A stretch of DNA of 64,000 nucleotides from Flavobacterium hankyongi (GTDB taxonomy: Bacteria; Bacteroidota; Bacteroidia; Flavobacteriales; Flavobacteriaceae), in contig NZ_CP085725.1 in the NCBI RefSeq assembly GCF_036840915.1, positions 868,001-932,000 on the forward strand. The letters are read 5' to 3'. This document shows positions 53,420-62,714 of the stretch, piece after piece; position 1 is the stretch's first letter, and the number at the start of each line of letters is the position of its first letter. Under the pieces are notes generated by a model that was not told where the DNA came from, made no database searches, and saw nothing but the letters and a program-made list of their open reading frames with translations. Position numbers and translations under genes: made by a program.

Positions 53420-56400
53420 ATGTTTATGGAAAATTCTACTATTTTGCAAACGACACCAAACCGCAAGCAAAATCTCTTCCTGTCTTTTGTGCTATTATGC
53501 ACAACCATTGTCTTTTCGCAAAATCCTTATAACTGTAACAACTGTTCTTCTAATGATATTAGTATACAGAAAGTTGAATTGGTTTCTGCGACATCCGATG
53601 GGAATGGAGGTTACCTCCCTCTTCCAACAGCTTGTAATAGCGGAGATATTATTAATGGCTATTTAAAAGTCACTCTTGATCAAAACGCAACTACAAGATA
53701 TGGTATACAAATAGATGCTGATGTATTTATAAACGGTGTATATGACGATCATATTGATTTTGAAAGTTGTAATACTTTTAATTCTGGAACTTATTATTTA
53801 TACATTCCTCTTATAGGTAATCCTATCAGTTGGACATGTGGAACAACACTTTCTTTAAGAAATATTTTTATTGGCTGGGGAAATTCAGCTGCTAACAATG
53901 TTTGTAATGTAGGAAACTGTGATGTAGGCCCTCATTGTTATAAATACAATATTGATACTAATTTTGTTGTAATCACTCCTTTGAGTGTAAACTTTACAGC
54001 TGTTGGTTCATGTCCTCCTAATAATTTAGCTCAAACATTTGTTTTTACTTCTACAACAAGTGGAGGCGTAACCCCATATAGTTATAGCTGGATAATTACA
54101 AAAAATGGAAATCCTGTACCTGGCTCACCTTTTTCAGGTTCTCCTCTTACACTTGACTTTTCCAACCTAGGAGGTGCTGGAGCATATTCAGTAACGTTAC
54201 AAGTTACTGATAGTAATTCTTCACCTACCATAAGTACAAATACTCAAATTATAAATATTGGTTCTTGCTGCGTTCCAGCTGCAACTTGTAATTTAAGTCC
54301 TCTAGTTGCTAATAGTTGTTCAATTCCGCCCGCTTTTACAAATCCTTCAGATGTATTTACATTTCAATCTTGTGGAAAAGTTGCAACAATAACTAGTAGT
54401 GATAGTGGAGATACTATTATTTGTGGTGATGGAGATGGTGCTGATTTTAATAGAACTTACACCCTTCTATATGATGGAGTTCCATTCACAACTTGTGTTC
54501 AAAACATTAAAGTAAACGATAATACTCCACCTACATTCACTGCACCAGCAAACGTAAATATATACGCCGATGCGCAATGTAACTACGATGCTTCTGTGGG
54601 AATTACTGGTGATGTAACCAATGAAGCCGATAATTGCTCAACTGGATTACAAGCCACTTATACTGACTCAGTAGCTGATGGGCAATGTCAAGGTTCTCAT
54701 GTTATTACCAGAACTTGGACTTTAGTAGACAATTGCGGTAACCAAGCCGCTCCGCAAGTACAAACAATTACTGTACTGGACAACATTGCGCCTACATTCA
54801 CTGCACCTGCCAATGCAACAATCTATGCCGATACACAATGTAATTACGATGCTTCTGTTGGAATTACTGGTGATGTGACTAACGAAGCTGATAATTGTTC
54901 AACTGGATTACAAGCAACATACACTGATTCAGTAGCTGATGGTCAATGTCAAGGTTCTCACATCATTACCAGAACTTGGACTTTAGTAGACAACTGCGGT
55001 AATCAAGCCGCTCCGCAAGTACAAACAATCACTGTACTGGACAATATCGCACCTACATTCACTGTACCTGCCAATGCGACAATCTATGCCGATGCACAAT
55101 GTAACTATGATGCTTCTGTTGGAATTACTGGTGATGTGACTAACGAAGCTGATAATTGTTCAACTGGATTACAAGCAACATACACTGACTCAGTAACCGA
55201 TGGCGCTTGTCAAGGTTCTCATGTTATTACCAGAACTTGGACTTTAGTAGACAACTGTGGTAACCAAGCTACTACGCAAGTACAAACAATCATTGTACTG
55301 GATAACATCGCGCCTACATTTACTGCACCAGTAAACATAACAATCTATGCCGATGCACAATGTAACTACGATGCTTCTGTGGGAATTACTGGTGATGTAA
55401 CCAACGAAGCTGATAATTGCTCTACTGGATTACAAGCCACTTATACAGACTCAGTAGCGGATGGGCAATGTCAGGGTTCTCATGTTATTACCAGAACTTG
55501 GACATTGGTAGACAAATGTGGTAATGAAGCTACTACGCAAGTACAAACAATCACTGTACTGGATAACATCGCGCCTACATTTACTGCACCAGCAAACATA
55601 ACAATCTATGCCGATGCACAATGTAACTACGATGCTTCTGTGGGAATTACTGGTGATGTAACCAATGAAGCCGATAATTGTTCTACTGGATTACAAGCAA
55701 CATACACTGATTCAGTAGCTGATGGTCAATGTCAAGGTTCTCACATCATTACTAGAACTTGGACTTTAGTAGACAATTGCGGTAATCAAGCCGTTCCGCA
55801 AGTACAAACAATTACTGTACTGGACAACATCGCGCCTACATTCACTGCACCAGCAAACGTAAATATATACGCCGATGCGCAATGTAACTACGATGCTTCT
55901 GTGGGAATTACTGGTGATGTAACCAATGAAGCCGATAATTGCTCAACTGGATTACAAGCCACTTATACTGACTCAGTAGCTGATGGGCAATGTCAAGGTT
56001 CTCATGTTATTACCAGAACTTGGACTTTAGTAGACAATTGCGGTAACCAAGCCGCTCCGCAAGTACAAACAATTACTGTACTGGACAACATTGCGCCTAC
56101 ATTCACTGCACCTGCCAATGCAACAATCTATGCCGATACACAATGTAATTACGATGCTTCTGTTGGAATTACTGGTGATGTGACTAACGAAGCTGATAAT
56201 TGTTCAACTGGATTACAAGCAACATACACTGATTCAGTAGCTGATGGTCAATGTCAAGGTTCTCACATCATTACCAGAACTTGGACTTTAGTAGACAACT
56301 GCGGTAATCAAGCCGCTCCGCAAGTACAAACAATCACTGTACTGGACAATATCGCACCTACATTCACTGTACCTGCCAATGCGACAATCTATGCCGATGC

Positions 56401-57937
56401 ACAATGTAACTATGATGCTTCTGTTGGAATTACTGGTGATGTGACTAACGAAGCTGATAATTGTTCAACTGGATTACAAGCAACATACACTGACTCAGTA
56501 ACCGATGGCGCTTGTCAAGGTTCTCATGTTATTACCAGAACTTGGACTTTAGTAGACAACTGTGGTAACCAAGCTACTACGCAAGTACAAACAATCATTG
56601 TACTGGATAACATCGCGCCTACATTTACTGCACCAGTAAACATAACAATCTATGCCGATGCACAATGTAACTACGATGCTTCTGTGGGAATTACTGGTGA
56701 TGTAACCAACGAAGCTGATAATTGCTCTACTGGATTACAAGCCACTTATACAGACTCAGTAGCGGATGGGCAATGTCAGGGTTCTCATGTTATTACCAGA
56801 ACTTGGACATTGGTAGACAAATGTGGTAATGAAGCTACTACGCAAGTACAAACAATCACTGTACTGGATAACATCGCGCCTACATTTACTGCACCAGCAA
56901 ACATAACAATCTATGCCGATGCACAATGTAATTACGATGCTTCTGTGGGAATTACTGGTGATGTAACCAACGAAGCTGATAATTGCTCTACTGGATTACA
57001 AGCCACTTATACAGACTCAGTAGCGGATGGGCAATGTCAGGGTTCTCATGTTATTACCAGAACTTGGACATTGGTAGACAACTGTGGTAATCAAACAGCT
57101 CCACAATTGCAAACAATCACCGTACTGGATAATTTAGACCCTATTGTAAGTCAAGAATTTGAAACAGAAGTTAGTGCATCTTGTTCAAACATTCCAACAT
57201 CAGAACCACAATTTCAAGATAATTGTTCAGGAGTAACTGTAGTTGCTTCACCAGACAATAATACACCTGTTAATGTAACTGATTATGGATATATATTAAA
57301 TCAACAATGGATTGCAACAGATGATTGTGGTAATCAAACTGAAGTAATTAGAACAATTACCGTGACTATAGACAAACCTTTTGAAAATATTTTTGTTCAA
57401 GATCCTATTTGTACTGATGGGGGACCTATAGATCTATTCAGCTATTTAGATCCAACAATAGATCATTCAGGCACTTGGGTTGACGTTAACAATTCAGGTG
57501 GTTTAACAGGAAGTATTTTAGATCCAATGGGAATTATTGCAGGTGTTTACAAATACAGATATACCTTATCTACAGGAACTTGTCCTAGAATAATAGAAGT
57601 AATTCTGACTATCAAAGACGACTGTATAGTATTACCGTGTTCTCTTAATGACATATCAATATCAAAAGTTGTAACTCCAAACAATGATGGATACAATGAT
57701 TATTTCTTCATTGGAGGAACAGAAGAATGTGGATTTAAATTTAATGTAAAAATTTTCAATAGATGGGGTGCTTTGGTTTATGAAAATCCTAATTACAAAA
57801 ATGACTGGGATGGAAAAGCTCGAAGTGCAATTTCATCAAGCAATTTGCCAGCAGGTACTTACTACTACATTGTAGACATTGTAGATAGTGGTCTTGATAT
57901 ATTTACCGGTTATATCTATTTAGGAACTAAAAATTAA
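53420..57937 (+). CDS. T9SS-secreted SprB-like adhesin with HYR-type repeats
   Basis: A 1505-residue cell-surface protein. A signal peptide (about residues 1-34, after a long n-region) is followed by a Cys-rich domain, a PKD-like segment (about residues 195-275), and ten tandem 87-residue HYR-like repeats from about residue 372 to 1243, each with four cysteines (QCNYD, NCS, QCQ, NCGN). A different repeat-like region follows, then the type B T9SS/gliding-motility C-terminal domain (CSLNDISISKVVTPNNDGYNDYF to DIFTGYIYLGTKN). It heads an operon with sprF-type and ompA-type genes. Probably exported by T9SS to the outer surface for adhesion or gliding. Confidence 0.93.
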   Translation: MFMENSTILQTTPNRKQNLFLSFVLLCTTIVFSQNPYNCNNCSSNDISIQKVELVSATSDGNGGYLPLPTACNSGDIINGYLKVTLDQNATTRYGIQIDADVFINGVYDDHIDFESCNTFNSGTYYLYIPLIGNPISWTCGTTLSLRNIFIGWGNSAANNVCNVGNCDVGPHCYKYNIDTNFVVITPLSVNFTAVGSCPPNNLAQTFVFTSTTSGGVTPYSYSWIITKNGNPVPGSPFSGSPLTLDFSNLGGAGAYSVTLQVTDSNSSPTISTNTQIINIGSCCVPAATCNLSPLVANSCSIPPAFTNPSDVFTFQSCGKVATITSSDSGDTIICGDGDGADFNRTYTLLYDGVPFTTCVQNIKVNDNTPPTFTAPANVNIYADAQCNYDASVGITGDVTNEADNCSTGLQATYTDSVADGQCQGSHVITRTWTLVDNCGNQAAPQVQTITVLDNIAPTFTAPANATIYADTQCNYDASVGITGDVTNEADNCSTGLQATYTDSVADGQCQGSHIITRTWTLVDNCGNQAAPQVQTITVLDNIAPTFTVPANATIYADAQCNYDASVGITGDVTNEADNCSTGLQATYTDSVTDGACQGSHVITRTWTLVDNCGNQATTQVQTIIVLDNIAPTFTAPVNITIYADAQCNYDASVGITGDVTNEADNCSTGLQATYTDSVADGQCQGSHVITRTWTLVDKCGNEATTQVQTITVLDNIAPTFTAPANITIYADAQCNYDASVGITGDVTNEADNCSTGLQATYTDSVADGQCQGSHIITRTWTLVDNCGNQAVPQVQTITVLDNIAPTFTAPANVNIYADAQCNYDASVGITGDVTNEADNCSTGLQATYTDSVADGQCQGSHVITRTWTLVDNCGNQAAPQVQTITVLDNIAPTFTAPANATIYADTQCNYDASVGITGDVTNEADNCSTGLQATYTDSVADGQCQGSHIITRTWTLVDNCGNQAAPQVQTITVLDNIAPTFTVPANATIYADAQCNYDASVGITGDVTNEADNCSTGLQATYTDSVTDGACQGSHVITRTWTLVDNCGNQATTQVQTIIVLDNIAPTFTAPVNITIYADAQCNYDASVGITGDVTNEADNCSTGLQATYTDSVADGQCQGSHVITRTWTLVDKCGNEATTQVQTITVLDNIAPTFTAPANITIYADAQCNYDASVGITGDVTNEADNCSTGLQATYTDSVADGQCQGSHVITRTWTLVDNCGNQTAPQLQTITVLDNLDPIVSQEFETEVSASCSNIPTSEPQFQDNCSGVTVVASPDNNTPVNVTDYGYILNQQWIATDDCGNQTEVIRTITVTIDKPFENIFVQDPICTDGGPIDLFSYLDPTIDHSGTWVDVNNSGGLTGSILDPMGIIAGVYKYRYTLSTGTCPRIIEVILTIKDDCIVLPCSLNDISISKVVTPNNDGYNDYFFIGGTEECGFKFNVKIFNRWGALVYENPNYKNDWDGKARSAISSSNLPAGTYYYIVDIVDSGLDIFTGYIYLGTKN
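54530..57150 (+). repeat. Ten 261-base tandem repeats, arranged as a duplicated five-unit block
   Basis: The units start 261 bases apart (54541, 54802, 55063, 55324, 55585, 55846, 56107, 56368, 56629 and 56890 share the same internal phase). Units 1-5 and units 6-10 have the same order of variants. By eye 54531-55626 and 55836-56931 are identical, about 1.1 kb, so the block was copied once, 1305 bases downstream. The fifth and tenth units differ in part. Confidence 0.93.
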
Positions 57938-57942
57938 ACATC

Positions 57943-58854
57943 ATGAAAAATTTATTTATATCAGCCGTAATAGTTCTAAGTATGTTTACAAGTTATGCTC
58001 AACAAATGCCACAATTTACACAATATATGTATAACACCATTTCGGTAAATCCGGGATATGCTGGCAGCAGGGAAGCTTTAACAATTGTAGGGCTACATAG
58101 AAGTCAATGGGTAGGGATCGAAAATGGTCCTGAAACACAAACTGTATCTATACATACACCTTTAAGAAATGAAAAAATTGGTGTAGGTCTATCGTTTATA
58201 AATGATAAATTAGGCTATGAAAACTTTAGCTATTTATACGCTGATTTATCATATACCGTAAACCTTTCTGAACAAACCAAATTAGCTTTTGGGGTAAAAG
58301 GAGGTTTTAGTAATTATTCTATTGATGAACGTTTATTTAATGATCCTGAGGTTTATAATGACCCATACTTTAGAGACAAACTAAACCGATGGACTTTTAA
58401 TGGAGGTGTAGGTCTTTATCTGCATCAACCTAAATGGTATGTGGGGCTATCATCTCCTAAGCTTGTTCAAAATGATTATAACAAAAACGGTAATTATGTA
58501 GCTCTGGAGCAGAGACATTACTACGGAATTGCGGGTTATGTATTTGATTTAGGTGAAAGCGTTAAAATGAGACCAACAGGTTTAGTTAAAATTTCTAAAG
58601 GGACACCAACTTCTTACGATGCGACTTTATCATTCTTCTTTTTTGAAAGAATGTGGATAGGAGGTTCTTATAGATTTGATGATTCTGTTGGTGCATTGAT
58701 AGACTTTCAAATTACAAAACAGTTCAGACTTGGGTATGCCTATGATTATCCTACATCTGATATCAGACCATACACTGATGGAACTCACGAAATCATGTTA
58801 ATGTTTGATTTCAAATTTGATAAGTCAAAATATAAATCTCCTCGTTATTTCTAA
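57943..58854 (+). CDS. PorP/SprF-family T9SS membrane protein
   Basis: A 303-residue predicted outer-membrane protein. The signal peptide is MKNLFISAVIVLSMFTSYAQ. MPQFTQYMYNTISVNPGYAGSREALTIVGLHRSQWVGIENGPETQTVSIHTP is the PorP/SprF signature. Alternating beta-strands and a C-terminal strand (HEIMLMFDFKFDKSK) suggest an outer-membrane beta-barrel. SprF in Flavobacterium is needed to secrete its neighbouring SprB-type adhesin, so this protein probably serves the preceding adhesin. Gap of 5 bases to the adhesin. Confidence 0.93.
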   Translation: MKNLFISAVIVLSMFTSYAQQMPQFTQYMYNTISVNPGYAGSREALTIVGLHRSQWVGIENGPETQTVSIHTPLRNEKIGVGLSFINDKLGYENFSYLYADLSYTVNLSEQTKLAFGVKGGFSNYSIDERLFNDPEVYNDPYFRDKLNRWTFNGGVGLYLHQPKWYVGLSSPKLVQNDYNKNGNYVALEQRHYYGIAGYVFDLGESVKMRPTGLVKISKGTPTSYDATLSFFFFERMWIGGSYRFDDSVGALIDFQITKQFRLGYAYDYPTSDIRPYTDGTHEIMLMFDFKFDKSKYKSPRYF

Positions 58855-58871
58855 CTTAAAACGATTGAATT

Positions 58872-60815
58872 ATGAAAAATTTACTGAAATATATCATTCT
58901 TTCAGTTTTGATTTGTGGAAATGTTTCTACTGTCATGGCGCAATATGGCAAACAAAAAAAGGCCGATGCTTTGTATAACAGTTTTTCATTTGTAAAGGCA
59001 ATCGAAACATACAAAGAAATGCTTGACAATAACTACAATGCTAATTATGCAAAGCGAAGATTAGCTGACAGTTATATGATGCTACGTGATCCAGAAAATG
59101 CTTCATTATATTACAAAGATGTGGTTATGCAGCCAAATATTGATCCTGAATATTACTTAAACTATGCATTATCATTGAGAGCATTGAAAAAATATGACGA
59201 ATCTGCAGTTTGGTTAAACAAATACAAAGAAACTGGTGTTGTAGATTCACGCATTCAGAAAATAATGGAAGATGAAAATTTCATCTCTAATATTTATCAA
59301 GTGAAACAACAGTATTTTTCGAAACCTGTTCCTTTTAATTCAGAGCTTAGTGATTTTGGAGCTTATGAAAAAAATGGAGTTGTAACTTTTGCATCAAGCC
59401 GAGATAAAGGTGTTGGAATAAAAAGAACTTACACTTGGAATCAGCAACCTTTCCTTGATTTATATCAACTAAAACATAATGGAGATAGTTTTTCTGAAGC
59501 TGATAAAGTTGAGGGTGATGTAAATACTAAATTTCATGAAGGTCAGGTTACCGTTTCAAAAGACGGTAAAACGATGTTCTTTACTAGAAATAATTATTTA
59601 GGCAGTAAAAAAGGAAAAGACGCCAATGGAACCAATAATCTAAAAATTTACAGAGCTACATTGGATAAAGACAACAAATGGACAGATATCAAAGAACTTC
59701 CATTTAATAATAATAATTATTCTGTAGGGCATCCAAGTTTATCATCTGACGGAAAAACACTTTATTTCGCTTCAGATATGCCTGGAGGAAAAGGGAAATC
59801 TGACATTTACAAAGTAGCAGTAAACGGAGATTCTTATGGAAAACCTGAAAATTTAGGGGATAAAATTAACACCGAGGGAAATGAGCTGTTCCCATTTGTT
59901 CACAATGATGGAAATTTATTTTTCTCATCAGATGGTTTACAAGGTTTGGGTCAGTTGGATATTTTTACAACTGTATTAGATGATGATGGAAAAATTCAAG
60001 AAATCATTAATCTAGGTATGCCTGTTAACTCACCTATGGATGACTTTTCATTTTTCTTAAATGATGCAGGCGATACTGGCTACATTGCTTCAAACCGTGA
60101 AGGCGGTATGGGTGATGATGATATTTATGGATTTGATAGAATTCCTCTTTTCTCTGTAAAAGGAACGGTTACAGATGCAATAAATAAACAACCCATTAAA
60201 GATGCTAAAATTGTTATTAAAGACAAAGATGGAATCCAAATTGCGGATTTAGTAACTGATGACAAAGGAAAATATAGCATGAATATTGATAGAGAAACAA
60301 CGTATACCATAGAAGCTTCTCATATGAAATATCAGGCAGAGCCTTCTAAAATTGCTGATTCAAGAAATTCAAAAGGTAAAAACGAAATCATTGTTGATTT
60401 CGAACTTGATCCTATACAAGATGTTGATATCTTGGCTGATGTAAATATTGATAATATCTATTTTGATTTTGATAAGCAGAATATCAGAAAAGATGCAGCG
60501 GTTGAGCTTGATAAAATTGCTGATATGATGCTTATAACTTATCCTAGTATGGAGATTGAAATTGATTCCCACACAGATAGTAGAGGTAGTTTTAGATATA
60601 ATGAGGCACTTGGAATTAGAAGAGCTAATTCCACTTACGAGTATTTAGTTTCTAGAGGGATTAATCCTAATAGAATTAAAAAGCACGAAGGATTTGGTGA
60701 GTACAACTTAGTTAATGATTGTAAAGATGGTGTGGATTGTTCTGAAGCAGCACATCAACTTAACAGACGTTCCGTTTTCAAAGTACTCTCTATGCAACGA
60801 ATGGCGGAAAAATAA
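58872..60815 (+). CDS. OmpA-family protein, PorE-like domain order (TPR, propeller, CRD, OmpA)
   Basis: A 647-residue protein with a signal peptide (ending STVMAQ). TPR-type helices lie at about residues 30-130 (SFVKAIETYKEMLDNNYNANYAKRRLADSYM). WD40/PD40-like blades follow, such as GEVTVSKDGKTMFFTRN and HPSLSSDGKTLYFASDMPGGKGKSDIY. A carboxypeptidase-regulatory-like domain (FSVKGTVTDAINKQPIKDAKIVI) comes next, then an OmpA domain (NIYFDFDKQNIRKDAAVELDKIADMM, HTDSRGSFRYNEALGIRRANSTYEYL). This order matches T9SS PorE, which links the outer membrane to peptidoglycan. It is the third gene of the adhesin operon. Confidence 0.9.
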   Translation: MKNLLKYIILSVLICGNVSTVMAQYGKQKKADALYNSFSFVKAIETYKEMLDNNYNANYAKRRLADSYMMLRDPENASLYYKDVVMQPNIDPEYYLNYALSLRALKKYDESAVWLNKYKETGVVDSRIQKIMEDENFISNIYQVKQQYFSKPVPFNSELSDFGAYEKNGVVTFASSRDKGVGIKRTYTWNQQPFLDLYQLKHNGDSFSEADKVEGDVNTKFHEGQVTVSKDGKTMFFTRNNYLGSKKGKDANGTNNLKIYRATLDKDNKWTDIKELPFNNNNYSVGHPSLSSDGKTLYFASDMPGGKGKSDIYKVAVNGDSYGKPENLGDKINTEGNELFPFVHNDGNLFFSSDGLQGLGQLDIFTTVLDDDGKIQEIINLGMPVNSPMDDFSFFLNDAGDTGYIASNREGGMGDDDIYGFDRIPLFSVKGTVTDAINKQPIKDAKIVIKDKDGIQIADLVTDDKGKYSMNIDRETTYTIEASHMKYQAEPSKIADSRNSKGKNEIIVDFELDPIQDVDILADVNIDNIYFDFDKQNIRKDAAVELDKIADMMLITYPSMEIEIDSHTDSRGSFRYNEALGIRRANSTYEYLVSRGINPNRIKKHEGFGEYNLVNDCKDGVDCSEAAHQLNRRSVFKVLSMQRMAEK

Positions 60816-60823
60816 TCTTTAAT

Positions 60824-60853
60824 AAAAAAGGCTCAGTAAACTGAGCCTTTTTT
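60824..60853. terminator. Bidirectional terminator between the T9SS operon and ettA
   Basis: GGCTCAG-TAAA-CTGAGCC, a perfect 7-bp stem, is flanked by six A and six T, so it works for both the OmpA-type gene and the converging ettA gene. Confidence 0.88.
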
Positions 60854-60858
60854 ATTAA

Positions 60859-62547
60859 TTATCTAACTAATTTTTTGTACTTAAGTTTTGTTGGTGCAAC
60901 GTCACCTAGGCGTTTCTTACGATTTTCTTCATAATCAGAAAAACCACCTTCAAAGAAATAAACTTGTGAGTCTCCTTCAAAAGCAAGTATATGAGTACAA
61001 ATTCTATCTAAGAACCAACGGTCGTGAGAAATTACTACTGCACAACCTGCAAAGTTCTCTAAACCTTCTTCAAGTGCACGAAGTGTGTTGATATCTAAAT
61101 CATTCGTAGGCTCATCCAGTAACAATACGTTTCCTTCCTCACGTAAAGTCATTGCTAAGTGTAAACGGTTACGTTCACCTCCTGAAAGAGTATTTACCTT
61201 TTTATTTTGATCACTTCCTCCAAAATTAAAACGAGATAAATATGCTCTTGAGTTTACCTGACGACCGCCCATCATAATTAATTCCTGACCATCACAGAAG
61301 TTTTCCCAGATTGATTTTTCAGGATCAATATTAGAATGTGTTTGATCTACATAAGCAATCTTAACCGTTTCTCCAATAGTAAATTCCCCGCTATCTGGCT
61401 GTAATTCTTTCATAATCATTTTGAAAATGGTTGTTTTACCAGCACCATTTGGACCTATAATTCCAACAATTCCAGCTTGTGGTAATGTAAAATTCAAATC
61501 ATCGTACAATAATTTGTCCCCAAATGCTTTCGCAACATGATTTGCATTAATTACGTTAGTTCCCAAACGCGGTCCGTTAGGAATATATAATTCTAATTTT
61601 TCGTCTAGTTCTTTTTGATCCTCATTTAACAATCGGTCGTAATTTTGTAAACGAGCTTTTTGCTTCGTTTGACGGCCTTTTGCACCTTGACGAACCCAAT
61701 CCAACTCTCTTTCTAATGTTTTTCTTCTTTTGGAAGCAACTTTTTCTTCCAACTCCATTCGTTTAGATTTTTGATCTAACCAAGAAGAATAATTTCCTTT
61801 CCAAGGAATACCTTCTCCTCTATCCAATTCTAAAATCCATCCAGCAACGTTATCTAAGAAATAACGGTCGTGCGTTACTGCAATAATAGTTCCTTTGTAT
61901 TGTTGTAAGTGGTGTTCTAACCAATGAACCGACTCAGCATCTAAGTGGTTGGTAGGCTCATCTAATAATAATACATCTGGTTCTTGTAATAATAAACGAC
62001 ATAAAGCTACACGACGACGCTCTCCTCCAGACAACACTTTAATAGGTGTATCAGCATCTGGACAACGTAAAGCATCCATTGCAATTTCTAATTTTGTATC
62101 TAATTCCCAAGCGCCACAAGCATCAATTTTGTCTTGTAATTCGGCTTGACGATCCATTAGTTTTTGCATTTTGTCTGCATCTTCATACACTTCTGGAAGA
62201 CCAAAATCGTCATTAATTTTATTAAACTCCTCTAATAATTTAACTGCTTCAGCAGCACCTTCACGCACAATTTCGATAACTGTTTTATTTTCGTCAAGTT
62301 GAGGCTCTTGCTCTAAATAGCCAACTGTATAACCTGGAGCAAAAACCACATCACCTTGATAGTTTTTATCAACACCAGCTATGATCTTTAACAATGATGA
62401 TTTACCCGAACCATTCAAACCTAAAATACCAATTTTGGCACCATAGAAAAAACTCAAATAAATATCTTTTAAAACTTGTTTGTTTGTTGAAGAGTACGTT
62501 TTACTTACTCTCGACATGGAAAATATTACTTTCTTATCGTCTGACAT
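60859..62547 (-). CDS. ettA: Energy-dependent translational throttle protein EttA
   Basis: An ABC-F ATPase that binds the ribosomal E site and gates translation with the ATP/ADP ratio. The 562 residues match EttA. Two ABC modules are seen: Walker A GLNGSGKSSLLKIIAG near residue 42 and GPNGAGKTTIFKMIM in the second module; signatures LSGGERRRVALCRLLL and LSGGERNRLHLAMTL; Walker B DVLLLDEPTNHLDAES and NVLLLDEPTNDLDINT. The linker with RRKTLERELDWVRQGAKGRQTKQKARL is the arm/P-site tRNA-interaction region typical of the subfamily. The next gene on the opposite strand starts 168 bases away. Confidence 0.95.
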   Translation of the reverse strand: MSDDKKVIFSMSRVSKTYSSTNKQVLKDIYLSFFYGAKIGILGLNGSGKSSLLKIIAGVDKNYQGDVVFAPGYTVGYLEQEPQLDENKTVIEIVREGAAEAVKLLEEFNKINDDFGLPEVYEDADKMQKLMDRQAELQDKIDACGAWELDTKLEIAMDALRCPDADTPIKVLSGGERRRVALCRLLLQEPDVLLLDEPTNHLDAESVHWLEHHLQQYKGTIIAVTHDRYFLDNVAGWILELDRGEGIPWKGNYSSWLDQKSKRMELEEKVASKRRKTLERELDWVRQGAKGRQTKQKARLQNYDRLLNEDQKELDEKLELYIPNGPRLGTNVINANHVAKAFGDKLLYDDLNFTLPQAGIVGIIGPNGAGKTTIFKMIMKELQPDSGEFTIGETVKIAYVDQTHSNIDPEKSIWENFCDGQELIMMGGRQVNSRAYLSRFNFGGSDQNKKVNTLSGGERNRLHLAMTLREEGNVLLLDEPTNDLDINTLRALEEGLENFAGCAVVISHDRWFLDRICTHILAFEGDSQVYFFEGGFSDYEENRKKRLGDVAPTKLKYKKLVR

Positions 62548-62692
62548 ATTTCAAAAATTATTATTCTTTATTTATAAAAAATTTATGCAAATATAAAGAT
62601 TTAATGAACTTTAATTATGCAAATAGCTTTTATTTCTGCACATCTTTCCTAGAAAAAAATTCTTTGAAAATCAATTTCTGTAAGTTTTACCA

Positions 62693-62700
62693 TACATTTG
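62693..62700 (+). promoter_or_regulatory. Putative -7 box upstream of the last gene
   Basis: TACATTTG fits the -7 consensus and ends 14 bases before the start codon; the nearest TTTG upstream is 26 bases away, too far for a convincing -33 box. Confidence 0.38.
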
Positions 62701-62714
62701 AATAAAACTAAAAA

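Noticed and set aside
54530..57150. Direct repeats at regular spacing, which could be mistaken for a CRISPR array
   Set aside because: The period is 261 bases, the frame is open throughout, and the units encode a protein domain. No short repeat-spacer pattern or cas gene is present anywhere in the window.
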